Position numbers and translations under genes: made by a program. Below are positions 16,083 to 24,875 of a stretch of 64,000 nucleotides of DNA, piece after piece. The stretch comes from JAAYAO01 sp051133435. Lineage in GTDB: Bacteria; Actinomycetota; Actinomycetes; Propionibacteriales; Propionibacteriaceae. Numbering within the stretch: the stretch's first letter is position 1; each line of letters opens with the position of its first letter. The stretch is taken from contig NZ_JBPGNY010000002.1 of assembly GCF_051133435.1 (NCBI RefSeq), positions 186,001 through 250,000 on the forward strand, written 5' to 3'. The notes beneath the pieces are model-generated. The model was not told the DNA's origin and did not search any database. It saw only the letters and a program-made list of their open reading frames with translations.

Positions 16083-16169
16083 GGCGAGGTCGCATAGTGG
16101 ACTAGTGCAGCCGCCTTGAAAGCGGCCGAGCGGGTGACCGTTCCGTGGGTTCGAATCCCACCCTCGCCG
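16083..16169 (+). tRNA. tRNA-Ser(TGA)
   Basis: 87-nt class II tRNA with acceptor GGCGAGG/CCTCGCC, anticodon arm GCCGC-CTTGAAA-GCGGC (anticodon TGA, reading UCA and wobble partners), long variable arm and GGTTCGAATCC T-arm. The CCA is not encoded: the next base is C, then the GTG start of a protein gene. The other two tRNAs in the window do encode CCA. Confidence 0.94.
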
Positions 16170-16170
16170 C

Positions 16171-16599
16171 GTGAAGCGGTATGTCCTGCAACCCCCGGTG
16201 CCGGTGCGTGCTCTGGTGATCGCCGCGGTGCTGGTGGTGGCCGGCGCACTGCTGGTGGTGCTCAGCAACGCCCTTTCCTGGCCCGGCCTGCTGATGGTGC
16301 TCGGCGTTCTACTGCTGGTGCTCGGTGCGGTCCTGATCGGCTTCGCCTTCATCGCTCCGATCCGGTTGAAGGTGGCGGTCACCACCGACGAATCCGGCTA
16401 CCGGATCACCGGCGGCAACCAACAGGCCGCCGGGCAATGGGCCGAGATCTCCCGGGCCGTCCAGTCCGACAGCGGAGGCCGGATCACCCTGGAACACCGC
16501 GATGGACGCGAGACTCACATTCTGGTTCCCGGCAACGCCAATCGAACGGTGATGGACGACATTGCGACCGATATCGGGGCGCGTTTGAACCGCCACTGA
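16171..16599 (+). CDS. Small membrane protein with two N-terminal helices, unknown function
   Basis: 142 aa. Two hydrophobic helices (about 13-34 and 38-62) form a hairpin, followed by a soluble C-terminal domain of about 80 residues that looks beta-rich (LKVAVTTDESGYRITGGNQQ, then GGRITLEHRDGRETHILV). This layout is like small PH-like membrane proteins, but I do not recognise a family. The GTG start lies one base after the tRNA-Ser gene, so any ribosome-binding site would be within the tRNA T-arm/acceptor sequence. A GTG at 16198 is an alternative start. Expression would depend on tRNA processing or read-through. Confidence 0.6.
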   Translation: MKRYVLQPPVPVRALVIAAVLVVAGALLVVLSNALSWPGLLMVLGVLLLVLGAVLIGFAFIAPIRLKVAVTTDESGYRITGGNQQAAGQWAEISRAVQSDSGGRITLEHRDGRETHILVPGNANRTVMDDIATDIGARLNRH

Positions 16600-16692
16600 C
16601 CCCGTCCCGGCCCTATCGTCGGTCCGGCATTCGGGACCACTGTCCACCCCCGGGACCAATAGGCAAAGTTGAGTAACTTTCGGTCTCATCCG

Positions 16693-16722
16693 TTGACATG
16701 TCGACCTGGTAGGGGTTTGCTA
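16693..16722 (+). promoter_or_regulatory. Candidate promoter of the dpp-like operon
   Basis: A perfect -35 TTGACA occurs at 16693-16698. The best -10 candidates, 17-18 nt downstream, are TTTGCT/TTGCTA and are weak. It is followed by a 40-nt leader carrying AGGAG (16747-16751). Only the -35 is convincing. Confidence 0.4.
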
Positions 16723-16763
16723 CTTGATCGTTACCAGCGAGTTAACAGGAGACAACCCACCCC

Positions 16764-16790
16764 ATGTGGCACGAGCGAAACGGCGTCTGA
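16764..16790 (+). CDS. Possible 8-codon leader peptide (MWHERNGV)
   Basis: ATG TGG CAC GAG CGA AAC GGC GTC TGA lies 12 nt after an AGGAG and ends 6 nt before the first permease ATG, which has no ribosome-binding site of its own. Ribosomes finishing this mini-frame could reinitiate on the permease. Chance occurrence cannot be excluded. Confidence 0.3.
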   Translation: MWHERNGV

Positions 16791-16796
16791 CGGCCG

Positions 16797-17780
16797 ATGA
16801 TCAAGTACCTCATCCGTCGCATCGCAGGCTGGCTGGCGCTGATCGTGCTGGCGACCAACTTGACTTACTTCTTGGCTTGGGGATTCCTCGACCCGCGGTC
16901 GAACTACACCGATCGGCGGCCCCCGCTGCCGCCGGAAGTCATCGACAACACCCTGGGCACCTACAACCTCAGCCCGAGCACCCCGCTGCTGGAGCGCTGG
17001 TGGACGTGGATCACCAACATCGTCACGAAATGGGACTGGGGCGCCTCCCCGGTCGGGGTGAACGTCAACGGTGAGGTCGCCTACCGGATGTGGGTCAGCG
17101 CCCAGTTGGTGCTCGGGGCGACCATCCTGGCCACCGTGATCGGCGTCGGCCTGGGTGTCTACACCGCCTCGCGGCAGTACAAGCTGGCCGACCGGGTCTG
17201 GCAGGGCATTTCGATTTTCACCATGAACATCCCCGCGGTGGTGATGGGTTTCATCGTGGTGGTGGTGGGTATCCGCTTCAACCAGGCCGTCGGGGGCACC
17301 GTCTTCTACGTCACCGGGGCGAAATCGATCGGCGTCGAGGGATTCTTCCCCGTCCTGATCGACACCCTGCAACACCTGGTACTGCCCACCATTTCGCTGA
17401 TCATCATCCAGTACTCCGCGACCCACTTCCTGCAACGCTCCCTGTTGCTCGACAACATCAACGCCGACTACGTCCGCACCGCGCGGGCCAAGGGCCTCAC
17501 CAAGTCGCAGGCGGTGCGCAAACACGCCCTGCGCACCTCGCTGATTCCGGTGGCCACTTCGGTGGCGTTCAGCATTCCGGCGGTGTTCACCGGCGCGGTG
17601 ATGACCGAGACCATTTTCGGCTGGGAAGGCATGGGCCGGTACTTCATTCAGACCATCACCAAGAACGACGTGCACGGCGTGGTGGCCTCGGCGGCCTTCG
17701 CGGCAATGTTGACCGCGGTCGGCGCGATCCTGTCCGACATCGTCGTCGCGGCCCTCGACCCCCGAGTGCGGGTGAGCTGA
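16797..17780 (+). CDS. Peptide ABC transporter permease (DppB/OppB type)
   Basis: 327 aa inner-membrane permease with about six helices. The EAA loop DYVRTARAKGLTKSQAVRKHALRTSLIPV (about 222-250) contacts the ATPase. The N-terminal IKYLIRRIAGWLALIVLATNLTYF is typical of DppB. With the next permease it forms the translocation pore of a di/oligopeptide importer. First gene of a four-gene operon (permease, permease, double ATPase, receptor); only 1 nt separates it from the next gene. Confidence 0.92.
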   Translation: MIKYLIRRIAGWLALIVLATNLTYFLAWGFLDPRSNYTDRRPPLPPEVIDNTLGTYNLSPSTPLLERWWTWITNIVTKWDWGASPVGVNVNGEVAYRMWVSAQLVLGATILATVIGVGLGVYTASRQYKLADRVWQGISIFTMNIPAVVMGFIVVVVGIRFNQAVGGTVFYVTGAKSIGVEGFFPVLIDTLQHLVLPTISLIIIQYSATHFLQRSLLLDNINADYVRTARAKGLTKSQAVRKHALRTSLIPVATSVAFSIPAVFTGAVMTETIFGWEGMGRYFIQTITKNDVHGVVASAAFAAMLTAVGAILSDIVVAALDPRVRVS

Positions 17781-17781
17781 G

Positions 17782-18828
17782 ATGAACTACGAACACGACG
17801 CCCAGTTGCCCCGCAAGGACGAACCGATGGGTACCCCACCCACCGACAGCACCCCGGGCACCAGCCCGCTCACCGATCGGGCCACCCAGCTCACCGGCGC
17901 CAACCTGATGGAAATCGCCGAAGATCTGGTGCCGGCCGAAGAGGCCCAGGTGCTGTTGGCCGGCCGCAGCAAGCCGACCGCCAAGTGGCGCCTCTACATC
18001 CGCCGCTATCTGCGCAACAAGATGGCCGTGCTGGGCCTGACGATCTTCCTGCTGCTGGTGCTGATCTCGATCTTCGGCGGATTCCTGACCCCGCACCACT
18101 ACACCGACGTCGACTTCCTGGCGATCACGGTGCCGCCCGGCGGCGACCACATCCTCGGCACCAACGGCGCCGGCAACGACCTCTTCGCGATGCTGGTGCA
18201 CGGCCTGCAACGCTCGCTGGTGATCGGTGTCGTGGTGTCGCTGAGCACCACCGTCATCTCGGCGGTGGTCGGTGCGACCGCGGCCTACATCGGTGGCAAC
18301 TTCGAGAAGGCAGTGCTCGCGGTCATCCACTTCCTGCTGGTGGTGCCGAGCTTCCTGATCCTGGCGTTGATCGCCAACGACCGCGGCGGCGACTGGAAGG
18401 CACTGATCGTGGTGCTGATCCTGTTCGGCTGGATGTTCTACGCCCGCATCGTGTGGACCCTGACCATCAGCCTGCGCGAACGCGAGTACGTGTCGGCGGC
18501 CCGCTACATGGGCTTGCGTCCGATGACGGTGGTGCTGCGACACATCGTCCCGAACATCGGTTCGATGCTGACGATTCACTTCGCCCTGGGCGTGGTCACC
18601 ACGATCATGAGCGAAACCGCACTGTCCTTCCTGGGCTTCGGTGTGAAACCGCCGGACGTGTCCCTGGGCTCCCTGATCGGACAAGGCGGCTCGGTGCTGA
18701 CCAGCGCCCCCTGGATGTTCTGGTTCCCGGCCGCCACCTTGACCCTGTTGACCACCTCGATGGCCTTCATCGCCGACGGACTGCGTGATGCCCTCGACCC
18801 GAGCTCACAGTCGGGAGGCCGGGCATGA
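17782..18828 (+). CDS. Peptide ABC transporter permease (DppC/OppC type) with long N-terminal tail
   Basis: 348 aa. A hydrophilic Pro/Thr/Glu-rich N-terminal tail of about 70 residues precedes the usual OppC_N segment (KWRLYIRRYLRNKMAVLGLTIFLLLVL). The permease core carries LGTNGAGNDLFAMLVHGLQRSL and the EAA loop REYVSAARYMGLRPMTVVLRHIVPN. The last helices end in GLRDALDPS, a standard DppC ending. The tail is longer than usual for the family. Its stop overlaps the ATPase start (ATGA). Confidence 0.92.
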   Translation: MNYEHDAQLPRKDEPMGTPPTDSTPGTSPLTDRATQLTGANLMEIAEDLVPAEEAQVLLAGRSKPTAKWRLYIRRYLRNKMAVLGLTIFLLLVLISIFGGFLTPHHYTDVDFLAITVPPGGDHILGTNGAGNDLFAMLVHGLQRSLVIGVVVSLSTTVISAVVGATAAYIGGNFEKAVLAVIHFLLVVPSFLILALIANDRGGDWKALIVVLILFGWMFYARIVWTLTISLREREYVSAARYMGLRPMTVVLRHIVPNIGSMLTIHFALGVVTTIMSETALSFLGFGVKPPDVSLGSLIGQGGSVLTSAPWMFWFPAATLTLLTTSMAFIADGLRDALDPSSQSGGRA

Positions 18829-20900
18829 CCGAACCGGTGTTGTCGGTACGCGACCTGCATGTGTCCTTCCCCTCCGAGGCCGGACGGGTGGACGCGGTAC
18901 GCGGGATCTCCTTCGACCTGTACCCCGGACGCACCCTGGGCATCGTCGGTGAGTCGGGCTCGGGCAAGTCGGTCACCTCCCTGTCGGTGATGGGCCTGCT
19001 CAGCAGCAACGCCCGGGTGGAAGGCTCGATCACCCTGAACGGCCAGGAGCTGATCGGCCTGTCCGACTCGCGGATGTCGCGGATTCGCGGCAACGACATC
19101 TCGATGATCTTCCAGGACCCGCTGTCCAGCCTGACCCCGGTGTTCACCGTCGGCGACCAACTCGTCGAGGCCCTGCAGGCCCACCAGAAGGTCTCCAAGC
19201 AGGCCGCCTGGAGCCGCGCGGTCGAACTGCTCGACCTGGTCGGCATCCCGAACCCCGAGCGGCGGGTGAAGGCCTTCCCGCACGAGTTCTCCGGCGGTAT
19301 GCGTCAGCGGGTGGTGATCGCGATCGCGATGGCCAACAACCCCCGGGTGATCATCGCCGACGAACCGACCACCGCCCTGGACGTCACCATTCAGGCCCAG
19401 GTGCTGGAGCTGTTGAAGAAGGCCCAGCGCGAAACCGATGCCGCGGTGATGATGATCACCCACGACATGGGGGTGGTCGCCGGTACCGCCGACGACGTGA
19501 TGGTGATGTATGCCGGACGGGCCGTCGAAGCCGCCGGGGTGGACGAAACCTTCCACGCCCCGCGGATGCCGTACACCCTCGGCCTGCTGGGTGCGATCCC
19601 CCGTCCGGACGCCAGCAGTGAGGCACCCCTGGTGCCGATCGAGGGCAACCCACCGATGCTGATCAACCTGCCGGACGCGTGCCCCTTCGCGCCCCGCTGC
19701 CCGATCGCGATCGACAAGTGCCGCACCGGCGAACCCCCGTTGGCGCAGGTGCACACCGAGGAGCAGACCCGCGACGGCAACCGTCCGCACCGGGCCGCCT
19801 GCTGGCGCTCCCAGGAGATCGACCACGGCGCGATCAACGGCGAACCGGTCTTCAAAGCACCCGAGATTCCCGAGTCGATCGTGGCCGGGATCCCGCGCGA
19901 GGAACGTCCCGAAGTGCTCAGCGTCACCGACCTGAACCGCGAGTTCCCGCTGATGAAGGGCTCGGTGCTGAAGCGCCGGGTCGGCACGGTGCACGCGGTC
20001 GACGGGGTCAGCTTCGACATCCGCCAGGGCGAAACCCTCGCGATCGTGGGCGAATCGGGTTGTGGCAAGACCACCACCCTGCTCGCCCTGATGGACCTGG
20101 GCCGCGAATCCACCGGCCGGATCGTCGTCGACGGTACCGACCTGTCGACCCTGAAGAACCACCGCGCCGAACGCGAACTGCGCCACAACATGCAGATCGT
20201 CTTCCAGGACCCGATGGGCGCATTGGATCCGCGCTTCACCGTGCACGAGATCATCTCCGAACCGATGAGCGCCTTCGGCGTGCCGAAGCAGGAAGCCGAC
20301 GACCGGGTCGCCGACCTGATGGCCACCGTCGGTCTCGACCCGGCCCACGCCGATCGGTTCCCCGGAGCGTTCTCCGGCGGTCAGCGCCAGCGCATCGGTA
20401 TCGCCCGCGCCCTGGCGTCCAACCCCGACCTGGTGGTGTTGGACGAACCGGTATCGGCTCTGGACGTGTCGATTCAGGCCGGCGTGATCAACCTGCTCGA
20501 CGAACTGAAGGCCCGGCTCGGGCTCAGCTACCTGTTCGTGGCCCACGACCTGTCGGTGGTGCGCCACCTCGCCGATCGGGTGGCGGTGATGTACCTGGGT
20601 CGGTTCGTGGAACTGGGTGACGTCGATGAGGTCTTCGACAACCCCCAGCACCCTTACACCGAGGCGCTGCTGTCGGCGATCCCGGTGCCCGACCCGCGCA
20701 TCGAGCGCGAACGCGAACGAATCCTGCTGTCGGGCGACCTGCCGAGCCCCACCGAGAAGGCATCGGGCTGTCGATTCGTCTCCCGGTGTCCCCTCTACCA
20801 GACACTCACCCCCGACCGGCAAGAGGTATGCACCAGTTCCGTCCCCGAGCTGACCGGCCCGCCCGGACTGGACCACACCAACGCTTGTCACCACCGTTAG
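18825..20900 (+). CDS. Fused double ATPase of peptide ABC transporter (DppD-DppF in one chain)
   Basis: 691 aa containing two complete nucleotide-binding domains. Domain 1 has Walker A GESGSGKS at 42-49, an FSGGMRQR signature and Walker B VIIADEPTTALD, followed by the Cys-rich oligopeptide-ATPase tail (ACPFAPRCPIAIDKC) that can bind an Fe-S cluster. Domain 2 starts near 365 with Walker A GESGCGKT at 409-416, FSGGQRQRIGIARAL and VVLDEPVSALD, and ends with its own CRFVSRCPLYQ segment. It powers import through the two permeases. Both sites look catalytically intact. Confidence 0.93.
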   Translation: MTEPVLSVRDLHVSFPSEAGRVDAVRGISFDLYPGRTLGIVGESGSGKSVTSLSVMGLLSSNARVEGSITLNGQELIGLSDSRMSRIRGNDISMIFQDPLSSLTPVFTVGDQLVEALQAHQKVSKQAAWSRAVELLDLVGIPNPERRVKAFPHEFSGGMRQRVVIAIAMANNPRVIIADEPTTALDVTIQAQVLELLKKAQRETDAAVMMITHDMGVVAGTADDVMVMYAGRAVEAAGVDETFHAPRMPYTLGLLGAIPRPDASSEAPLVPIEGNPPMLINLPDACPFAPRCPIAIDKCRTGEPPLAQVHTEEQTRDGNRPHRAACWRSQEIDHGAINGEPVFKAPEIPESIVAGIPREERPEVLSVTDLNREFPLMKGSVLKRRVGTVHAVDGVSFDIRQGETLAIVGESGCGKTTTLLALMDLGRESTGRIVVDGTDLSTLKNHRAERELRHNMQIVFQDPMGALDPRFTVHEIISEPMSAFGVPKQEADDRVADLMATVGLDPAHADRFPGAFSGGQRQRIGIARALASNPDLVVLDEPVSALDVSIQAGVINLLDELKARLGLSYLFVAHDLSVVRHLADRVAVMYLGRFVELGDVDEVFDNPQHPYTEALLSAIPVPDPRIERERERILLSGDLPSPTEKASGCRFVSRCPLYQTLTPDRQEVCTSSVPELTGPPGLDHTNACHHR

Positions 20901-20936
20901 CCAACCGGCTACGGGACCCACCGAAAGGAAGAACCC

Positions 20937-22628
20937 ATGAAGTTCACCACCAGAAAGCTGGCAGCTCTTGCCGCTGTTCTGGCCCTGGGGTTGTCCGCCT
21001 GTGCCGGTGACGGCCAGGGCGGCGGCCAGGGCGGAGACAACGGCGACGGCAAGGGCGGCGTTACCACCGAGGCCCAGTACAACCCGAAGGAGCGGGACGA
21101 GATCGAGGACGGTGGCAAGCTGACCACCAGCCTGATCGAGATCACCCCGCAGTTCAACGTCTTCCACGCCGACGGCACCCGCTACACCCGCGACGTCTGG
21201 CGCTGGTACAACCCGGTGATGGCCTACTTCACCCCCGAGGGCGAGTGGTCGTTCAACCCCGACTACCTCACCGACGTCAAGGAAGAGACCGTCGACGGCA
21301 ACACCAAGGTGACCTTCACCATCCGCGACGAGGCGACCTTCAACGACGGCACCCCGATCGACTGGAAGGCCTTCGAGGCGACCTGGAAGACCAACTCCGG
21401 CAAGGACGACGCCTACGCTGCGAACTCCACCGACGGCTACTCGCTGATCAAGTCGGTCACCAAGGGTGACACCGACAAGGTCGCGGTCGTCGAGTTCGAC
21501 GGCATGTGGGTCTGGTGGCAGGGCCTGTTCAACGACATCCTGCACCCGAAGGCCGCCGCGGCCGACGTGTACAACCAGGGTTACATCAACAAGCCGCATC
21601 CCGAATGGGGCGCCGGACCGTACAAGCTCAAGAGCTACGACCAGAACGCCGGCACCGTGGTCTTCGAGCGCAACGAGAAGTGGTGGGGCGACGAGGGCAA
21701 GCTCGACGAGCGCATCTTCCGCGCCATGGAGGACACCGCCGCGGTGAACGCCTTCAAGAACGGCGAGCTGGACGCCATCGGCGCCGGTAACGCCGAGGTG
21801 CAGTCGCAGATCAAGGACGTCGCCGACACCGAAATGCGCAAGTCGGTGATCCCCTCCAGCTCGCTGTTCGTGCTGAACGCCGACTCCGAGAAGCTCAAGG
21901 ACGACAAGGTCCGCGAGGCGCTGATGAAGGGCTTCGACCGCTCGCAGGTCGCCGCGGTGCGCTTCAACGGTATCGACTACACCGAGGAGCTGCCCGGCTC
22001 GCTGACCCTCTTCCCGTACCAGGAGGGCTACCAGGACAACGTCGCCAAGGCCGAGATCAACTTCGACAAGGAAGGTGCCGAGAAGCTGCTCGATGAGGCC
22101 GGCTGGACCAAGGGTGACGATGGCATCCGCGAGAAGGACGGCGAGAAGCTGTCGCTGACCTACCCGCTGTTCTCCGACCTGGCGCTGACCCAGAACCTGG
22201 CCAAGGCGATGCAGGCCATGTACAAGGAGATCGGCGTCGATCTGCAGATCGACCAGCGTTCCGGCGCGGAGTTCTCGAACACGATGACCAACAAGACCTT
22301 CGACGCGGTCTCGATGGGCTTCGCCTCGTCCGACCCCTTCGGTGTCGCCTACTTCTGCCAGATCTGGTGCAGCGACTCGCAGTTGAACAAGTCGGGCACC
22401 GGCACCAAGGAACTGGACGAGAAGATCCAGGAAATGATGAAGCTGGGCACCCAGGAGGAGCAGATCGAGAAGGCCAATGAGCTGGAGGCCGAGGCCTTCC
22501 ACCGCTACGGTCTGCTGCCCCTGTGGAACGGTCCGGAGATCATCGCCACCAAGAAGGGTCTGGCCAACTTCGGTGCCGACATGTTCTACGTCGGCCCGGT
22601 TCAGGACATCGGCTGGGAAAAGAAGTGA
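20937..22628 (+). CDS. Peptide ABC transporter substrate-binding lipoprotein (SBP_bac_5)
   Basis: 563 aa. A signal peptide ends in a lipobox (L-S-A-C, lipidated Cys22) and a Gly/Asp linker. The DppA/OppA-type binding domain follows, with TFTIRDEATFNDGTPIDWKAFEATW and the GAGPYKLKSYD block. The ATG is preceded by GAAAGGAAG. Anchored to the outer face of the membrane, it delivers peptides (or another solute such as nickel or sugar oligomers, which cannot be told from sequence) to the permease pair. It is last in the operon and followed by a strong terminator. Being last and having a 36-nt gap may permit separate expression. Confidence 0.92.
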   Translation: MKFTTRKLAALAAVLALGLSACAGDGQGGGQGGDNGDGKGGVTTEAQYNPKERDEIEDGGKLTTSLIEITPQFNVFHADGTRYTRDVWRWYNPVMAYFTPEGEWSFNPDYLTDVKEETVDGNTKVTFTIRDEATFNDGTPIDWKAFEATWKTNSGKDDAYAANSTDGYSLIKSVTKGDTDKVAVVEFDGMWVWWQGLFNDILHPKAAAADVYNQGYINKPHPEWGAGPYKLKSYDQNAGTVVFERNEKWWGDEGKLDERIFRAMEDTAAVNAFKNGELDAIGAGNAEVQSQIKDVADTEMRKSVIPSSSLFVLNADSEKLKDDKVREALMKGFDRSQVAAVRFNGIDYTEELPGSLTLFPYQEGYQDNVAKAEINFDKEGAEKLLDEAGWTKGDDGIREKDGEKLSLTYPLFSDLALTQNLAKAMQAMYKEIGVDLQIDQRSGAEFSNTMTNKTFDAVSMGFASSDPFGVAYFCQIWCSDSQLNKSGTGTKELDEKIQEMMKLGTQEEQIEKANELEAEAFHRYGLLPLWNGPEIIATKKGLANFGADMFYVGPVQDIGWEKK

Positions 22629-22654
22629 CCCGCTGAACTCCTGATCTGTTTGAC

Positions 22655-22684
22655 GCGTGGGCCCCGCTGATGCGGGGCCCACGC
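22655..22684 (+). terminator. Terminator of the peptide transporter operon
   Basis: A perfect 13-bp stem GCGTGGGCCCCGC/GCGGGGCCCACGC (22655-22667 with 22672-22684) with a TGAT loop starts 26 nt after the receptor gene stop. No U-tract, as with most hairpins here. Confidence 0.8.
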
Positions 22685-22701
22685 CCATTCCCGGGCCCGG
22701 A

Positions 22702-22707
22702 TAGGCT
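22702..22707 (+). promoter_or_regulatory. -10 box (TAGGCT) of serS, leaderless
   Basis: TAGGCT is followed by 7 nt and the GTG start at 22715, with no ribosome-binding site. The promoter lies directly behind the preceding terminator; no good -35 is visible. Confidence 0.45.
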
Positions 22708-22714
22708 GGGCCAC

Positions 22715-23989
22715 GTGATTGACGTCAAACTGCTGCGCACCAACCCCGACCTCGTCCGTGCCTCGCAAACCGCGCGGGGTGAATCGCCTGCGATCGTCGA
22801 CGAACTCCTGACTGCCGAGGCACAACGGCGCAGTTCGATCACCGCCTTCGAGACCCTGCGTGCGGAGCAGAAGGATCTGGGTCGTCAGGTCGCCAAGGCC
22901 TCCGGGGACGAGAAGGCCGCCCTGCTGGCGCGCACCAAGGAACTGGCCGCCGAGGTGAAGCAGGCCCAGGCCGGCACCGATGAGGCCGGCGCTCGCTTCG
23001 ACGCGCTGCTGCGTCAGGTCGGCAACCTGGTCGACCCGGATGCCCCCGTCGGCGGCGAGGACGACTTCGTGGTGCTGGAGACCCACGGCACCCCCCGTGA
23101 TTTCGCGGCCGAGGGATTCACCCCGCGCGACCACCTCGAACTCGGCGAAATTCTCGGTGCGATCGACACCGAGCGCGGCGCGAAGGTCTCCGGTTCGCGG
23201 TTCTACTACCTGGTCGGTCAGGGGGCCGAACTGGAGTTGGCGCTGATCAATCTGGCGATGGCCAAGGCCCGCGAGTGGGGTTTCACCGCGATGATTCCCC
23301 CGGCGCTGGTGAAGTCCCCGGCGATGGAGGGCACCGGCTTTCTCGGTCAGGCGGCCCAGGACGTGTACCACCTCGAGGCCGACGACATGTACCTGGTCGG
23401 CACCGCCGAGGTGCCGATGGCGGCCTATCACAGCGACGAGATCCTGGACGCGAAGCAATTGCCGCTGCGCTACGCCGGCTACTCCCCGTCCTACCGCCGC
23501 GAGGCCGGCTCCTACGGCAAGGACACCCGGGGCATCTTTCGGGTGCACTGGTTCGACAAGGTCGAGATGTTCGTCTACTGCGAGCCGGCCGAGGCCGCCG
23601 AGATGCACCGCCAACTGCTCGGCTACGAGAAGGAATTCATCGACGCCCTCGAACTGCCCTATCGGGTGATCGACGTGGCCACCGGTGACCTGGGGCTGAG
23701 CGCGGCCCGCAAGTTCGACTGCGAGGCCTGGCTGCCCACCCAGGAGCGCTACCGCGAGATCACTTCGACCTCGAACTGCACCGACTTCCAGGCCCGTAGG
23801 CTCGCCATCCGCAGCCGGGGCGCCGATGGGACGGCTCCGCTGGCCACCCTGAACGGCACCCTGTGTGCGGTGACCCGAATCATCGTGATGCTGCTGGAGA
23901 ACCACCAGCAGGCCGATGGCTCGGTGCGCATCCCCGAGGCGCTGCGGCCGTACCTGCAGGGCCGCGAGGCCCTGACCCCGGTCCGCTGA
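22715..23989 (+). CDS. serS: Seryl-tRNA synthetase
   Basis: 424 aa class II synthetase. The N-terminal MIDVKLLRTNPDLVRAS leads into the long antiparallel coiled coil (about 28-110) that grips the tRNA-Ser variable arm. Catalytic motif 2 is YSPSYRREAGSYGKDTRGIFRVHWFDKVEMF and motif 3 is NGTLCAVTRIIVMLLENHQ. TAEVP precedes motif 2 as expected. It charges tRNA-Ser, of which two genes lie in this window. GTG 22715 gives the standard N-terminus; an open frame upstream to 22670 runs through the terminator hairpin and is not coding. Confidence 0.96.
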   Translation: MIDVKLLRTNPDLVRASQTARGESPAIVDELLTAEAQRRSSITAFETLRAEQKDLGRQVAKASGDEKAALLARTKELAAEVKQAQAGTDEAGARFDALLRQVGNLVDPDAPVGGEDDFVVLETHGTPRDFAAEGFTPRDHLELGEILGAIDTERGAKVSGSRFYYLVGQGAELELALINLAMAKAREWGFTAMIPPALVKSPAMEGTGFLGQAAQDVYHLEADDMYLVGTAEVPMAAYHSDEILDAKQLPLRYAGYSPSYRREAGSYGKDTRGIFRVHWFDKVEMFVYCEPAEAAEMHRQLLGYEKEFIDALELPYRVIDVATGDLGLSAARKFDCEAWLPTQERYREITSTSNCTDFQARRLAIRSRGADGTAPLATLNGTLCAVTRIIVMLLENHQQADGSVRIPEALRPYLQGREALTPVR

Positions 23990-24038
23990 CCGGGTATACC
24001 CTCCCCCACCACCTGACCCACCCCCTCAGGAGGACTCC

Positions 24039-24830
24039 GTGACGTGGCAACCCCGTTTGCTCGCCCTCGACATCGACGGCACCGTGATCGATCACGACGG
24101 CACCATGCCCGACGAGATCCGCGCCGCGGTGCAACGAGCCCTGACCGCCGGCACCCGCGTGGTGTTGGCCACCGGACGGGCCTGGCACAGCACCCGTCCG
24201 GTGTTCGACCGGCTCGGCCTGCCGCCGGGCATGGCGGTGGCGTCCAATGGTGCGGTGATCGTGGACTATCCGCCGGTGGAGTACCTGCGCGAGGTCACCT
24301 TCGACCCCGGTGATGTGATCGAGCGGGTCGCCCGGATCGCCCCGCGCACCGCGATCGCCGCCGAGGTTGTCGGGGTGGGTTACCGGGTCAGCCAGCCCTT
24401 CCCCGACGGGGAACTGGACGGCGAGATCCACCTGGTCGACCTCGACGACCTGGCCGCGGAGCCGGTGACCCGCGTGATCCTGCGCGATTCCAGCGTTTCC
24501 CACGACGACTTCACCGCGATGGCCCATCGGCTCGGTCTCGAGGGGGTCAGCTACTCGATCGGCTACTCGTCCTGGCTGGATATCGCCCCGCAGGGCATCA
24601 ACAAGGCCGCCGCCCTGGCCGGCGTGTGCGCCGAACTCGGCATCGACGCGGCCGATGTGCTCGCCCTGGGTGATGGCCACAACGACATCGAAATGCTCGG
24701 CTGGGCCGGCCGCGGTGTCGCTCTCGGGGATGCCCCCGCCGAGGTGTGTGCGGTGGCCGACGCGATCACCGGCCGCTTCATCGACGGCGGCACCGCCGCC
24801 GAACTGAACCGCTGGTTTCCGGCCAATTGA
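24039..24830 (+). CDS. HAD-superfamily Cof-type phosphatase
   Basis: 263 aa. Motif I is LALDIDGTVID (nucleophile D11, acid/base D13), followed by VLATGRAW (motif II region), a C2B-type cap, KAAAL (motif III Lys) and LALGDGHNDIEMLGWAGRG (motif IV). This is the Cof/YbiV class that dephosphorylates sugar phosphates, FMN or similar metabolites; the substrate cannot be assigned. GTG start after AGGAGGACTCC. It lies 49 nt after serS, so cotranscription is possible. Confidence 0.9.
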   Translation: MTWQPRLLALDIDGTVIDHDGTMPDEIRAAVQRALTAGTRVVLATGRAWHSTRPVFDRLGLPPGMAVASNGAVIVDYPPVEYLREVTFDPGDVIERVARIAPRTAIAAEVVGVGYRVSQPFPDGELDGEIHLVDLDDLAAEPVTRVILRDSSVSHDDFTAMAHRLGLEGVSYSIGYSSWLDIAPQGINKAAALAGVCAELGIDAADVLALGDGHNDIEMLGWAGRGVALGDAPAEVCAVADAITGRFIDGGTAAELNRWFPAN

Positions 24831-24860
24831 GAAACGACCCGCACCGGGGCGGGTCGTTTC
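24831..24860. terminator. Bidirectional hairpin between HAD gene and whiB-like gene
   Basis: GAAACGACCCGC/GCGGGTCGTTTC (24831-24842 with 24849-24860) is a perfect 12-bp stem with a 6-nt loop. It lies between two converging genes, starting directly after the HAD stop and 15 nt beyond the minus-strand stop. Short T-rich edges occur on both strands. Confidence 0.75.
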
Positions 24861-24875
24861 TGTTCGACGAGGTGG

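Noticed and set aside
18576..22688. 1370-codon open frame on the minus strand opposite the peptide transporter genes
   Set aside because: It is antisense to four well-recognised ABC genes, is dominated by Val/Gly/His/Asp/Arg typical of reverse-frame translation of GC-rich codons, and has no family motif.
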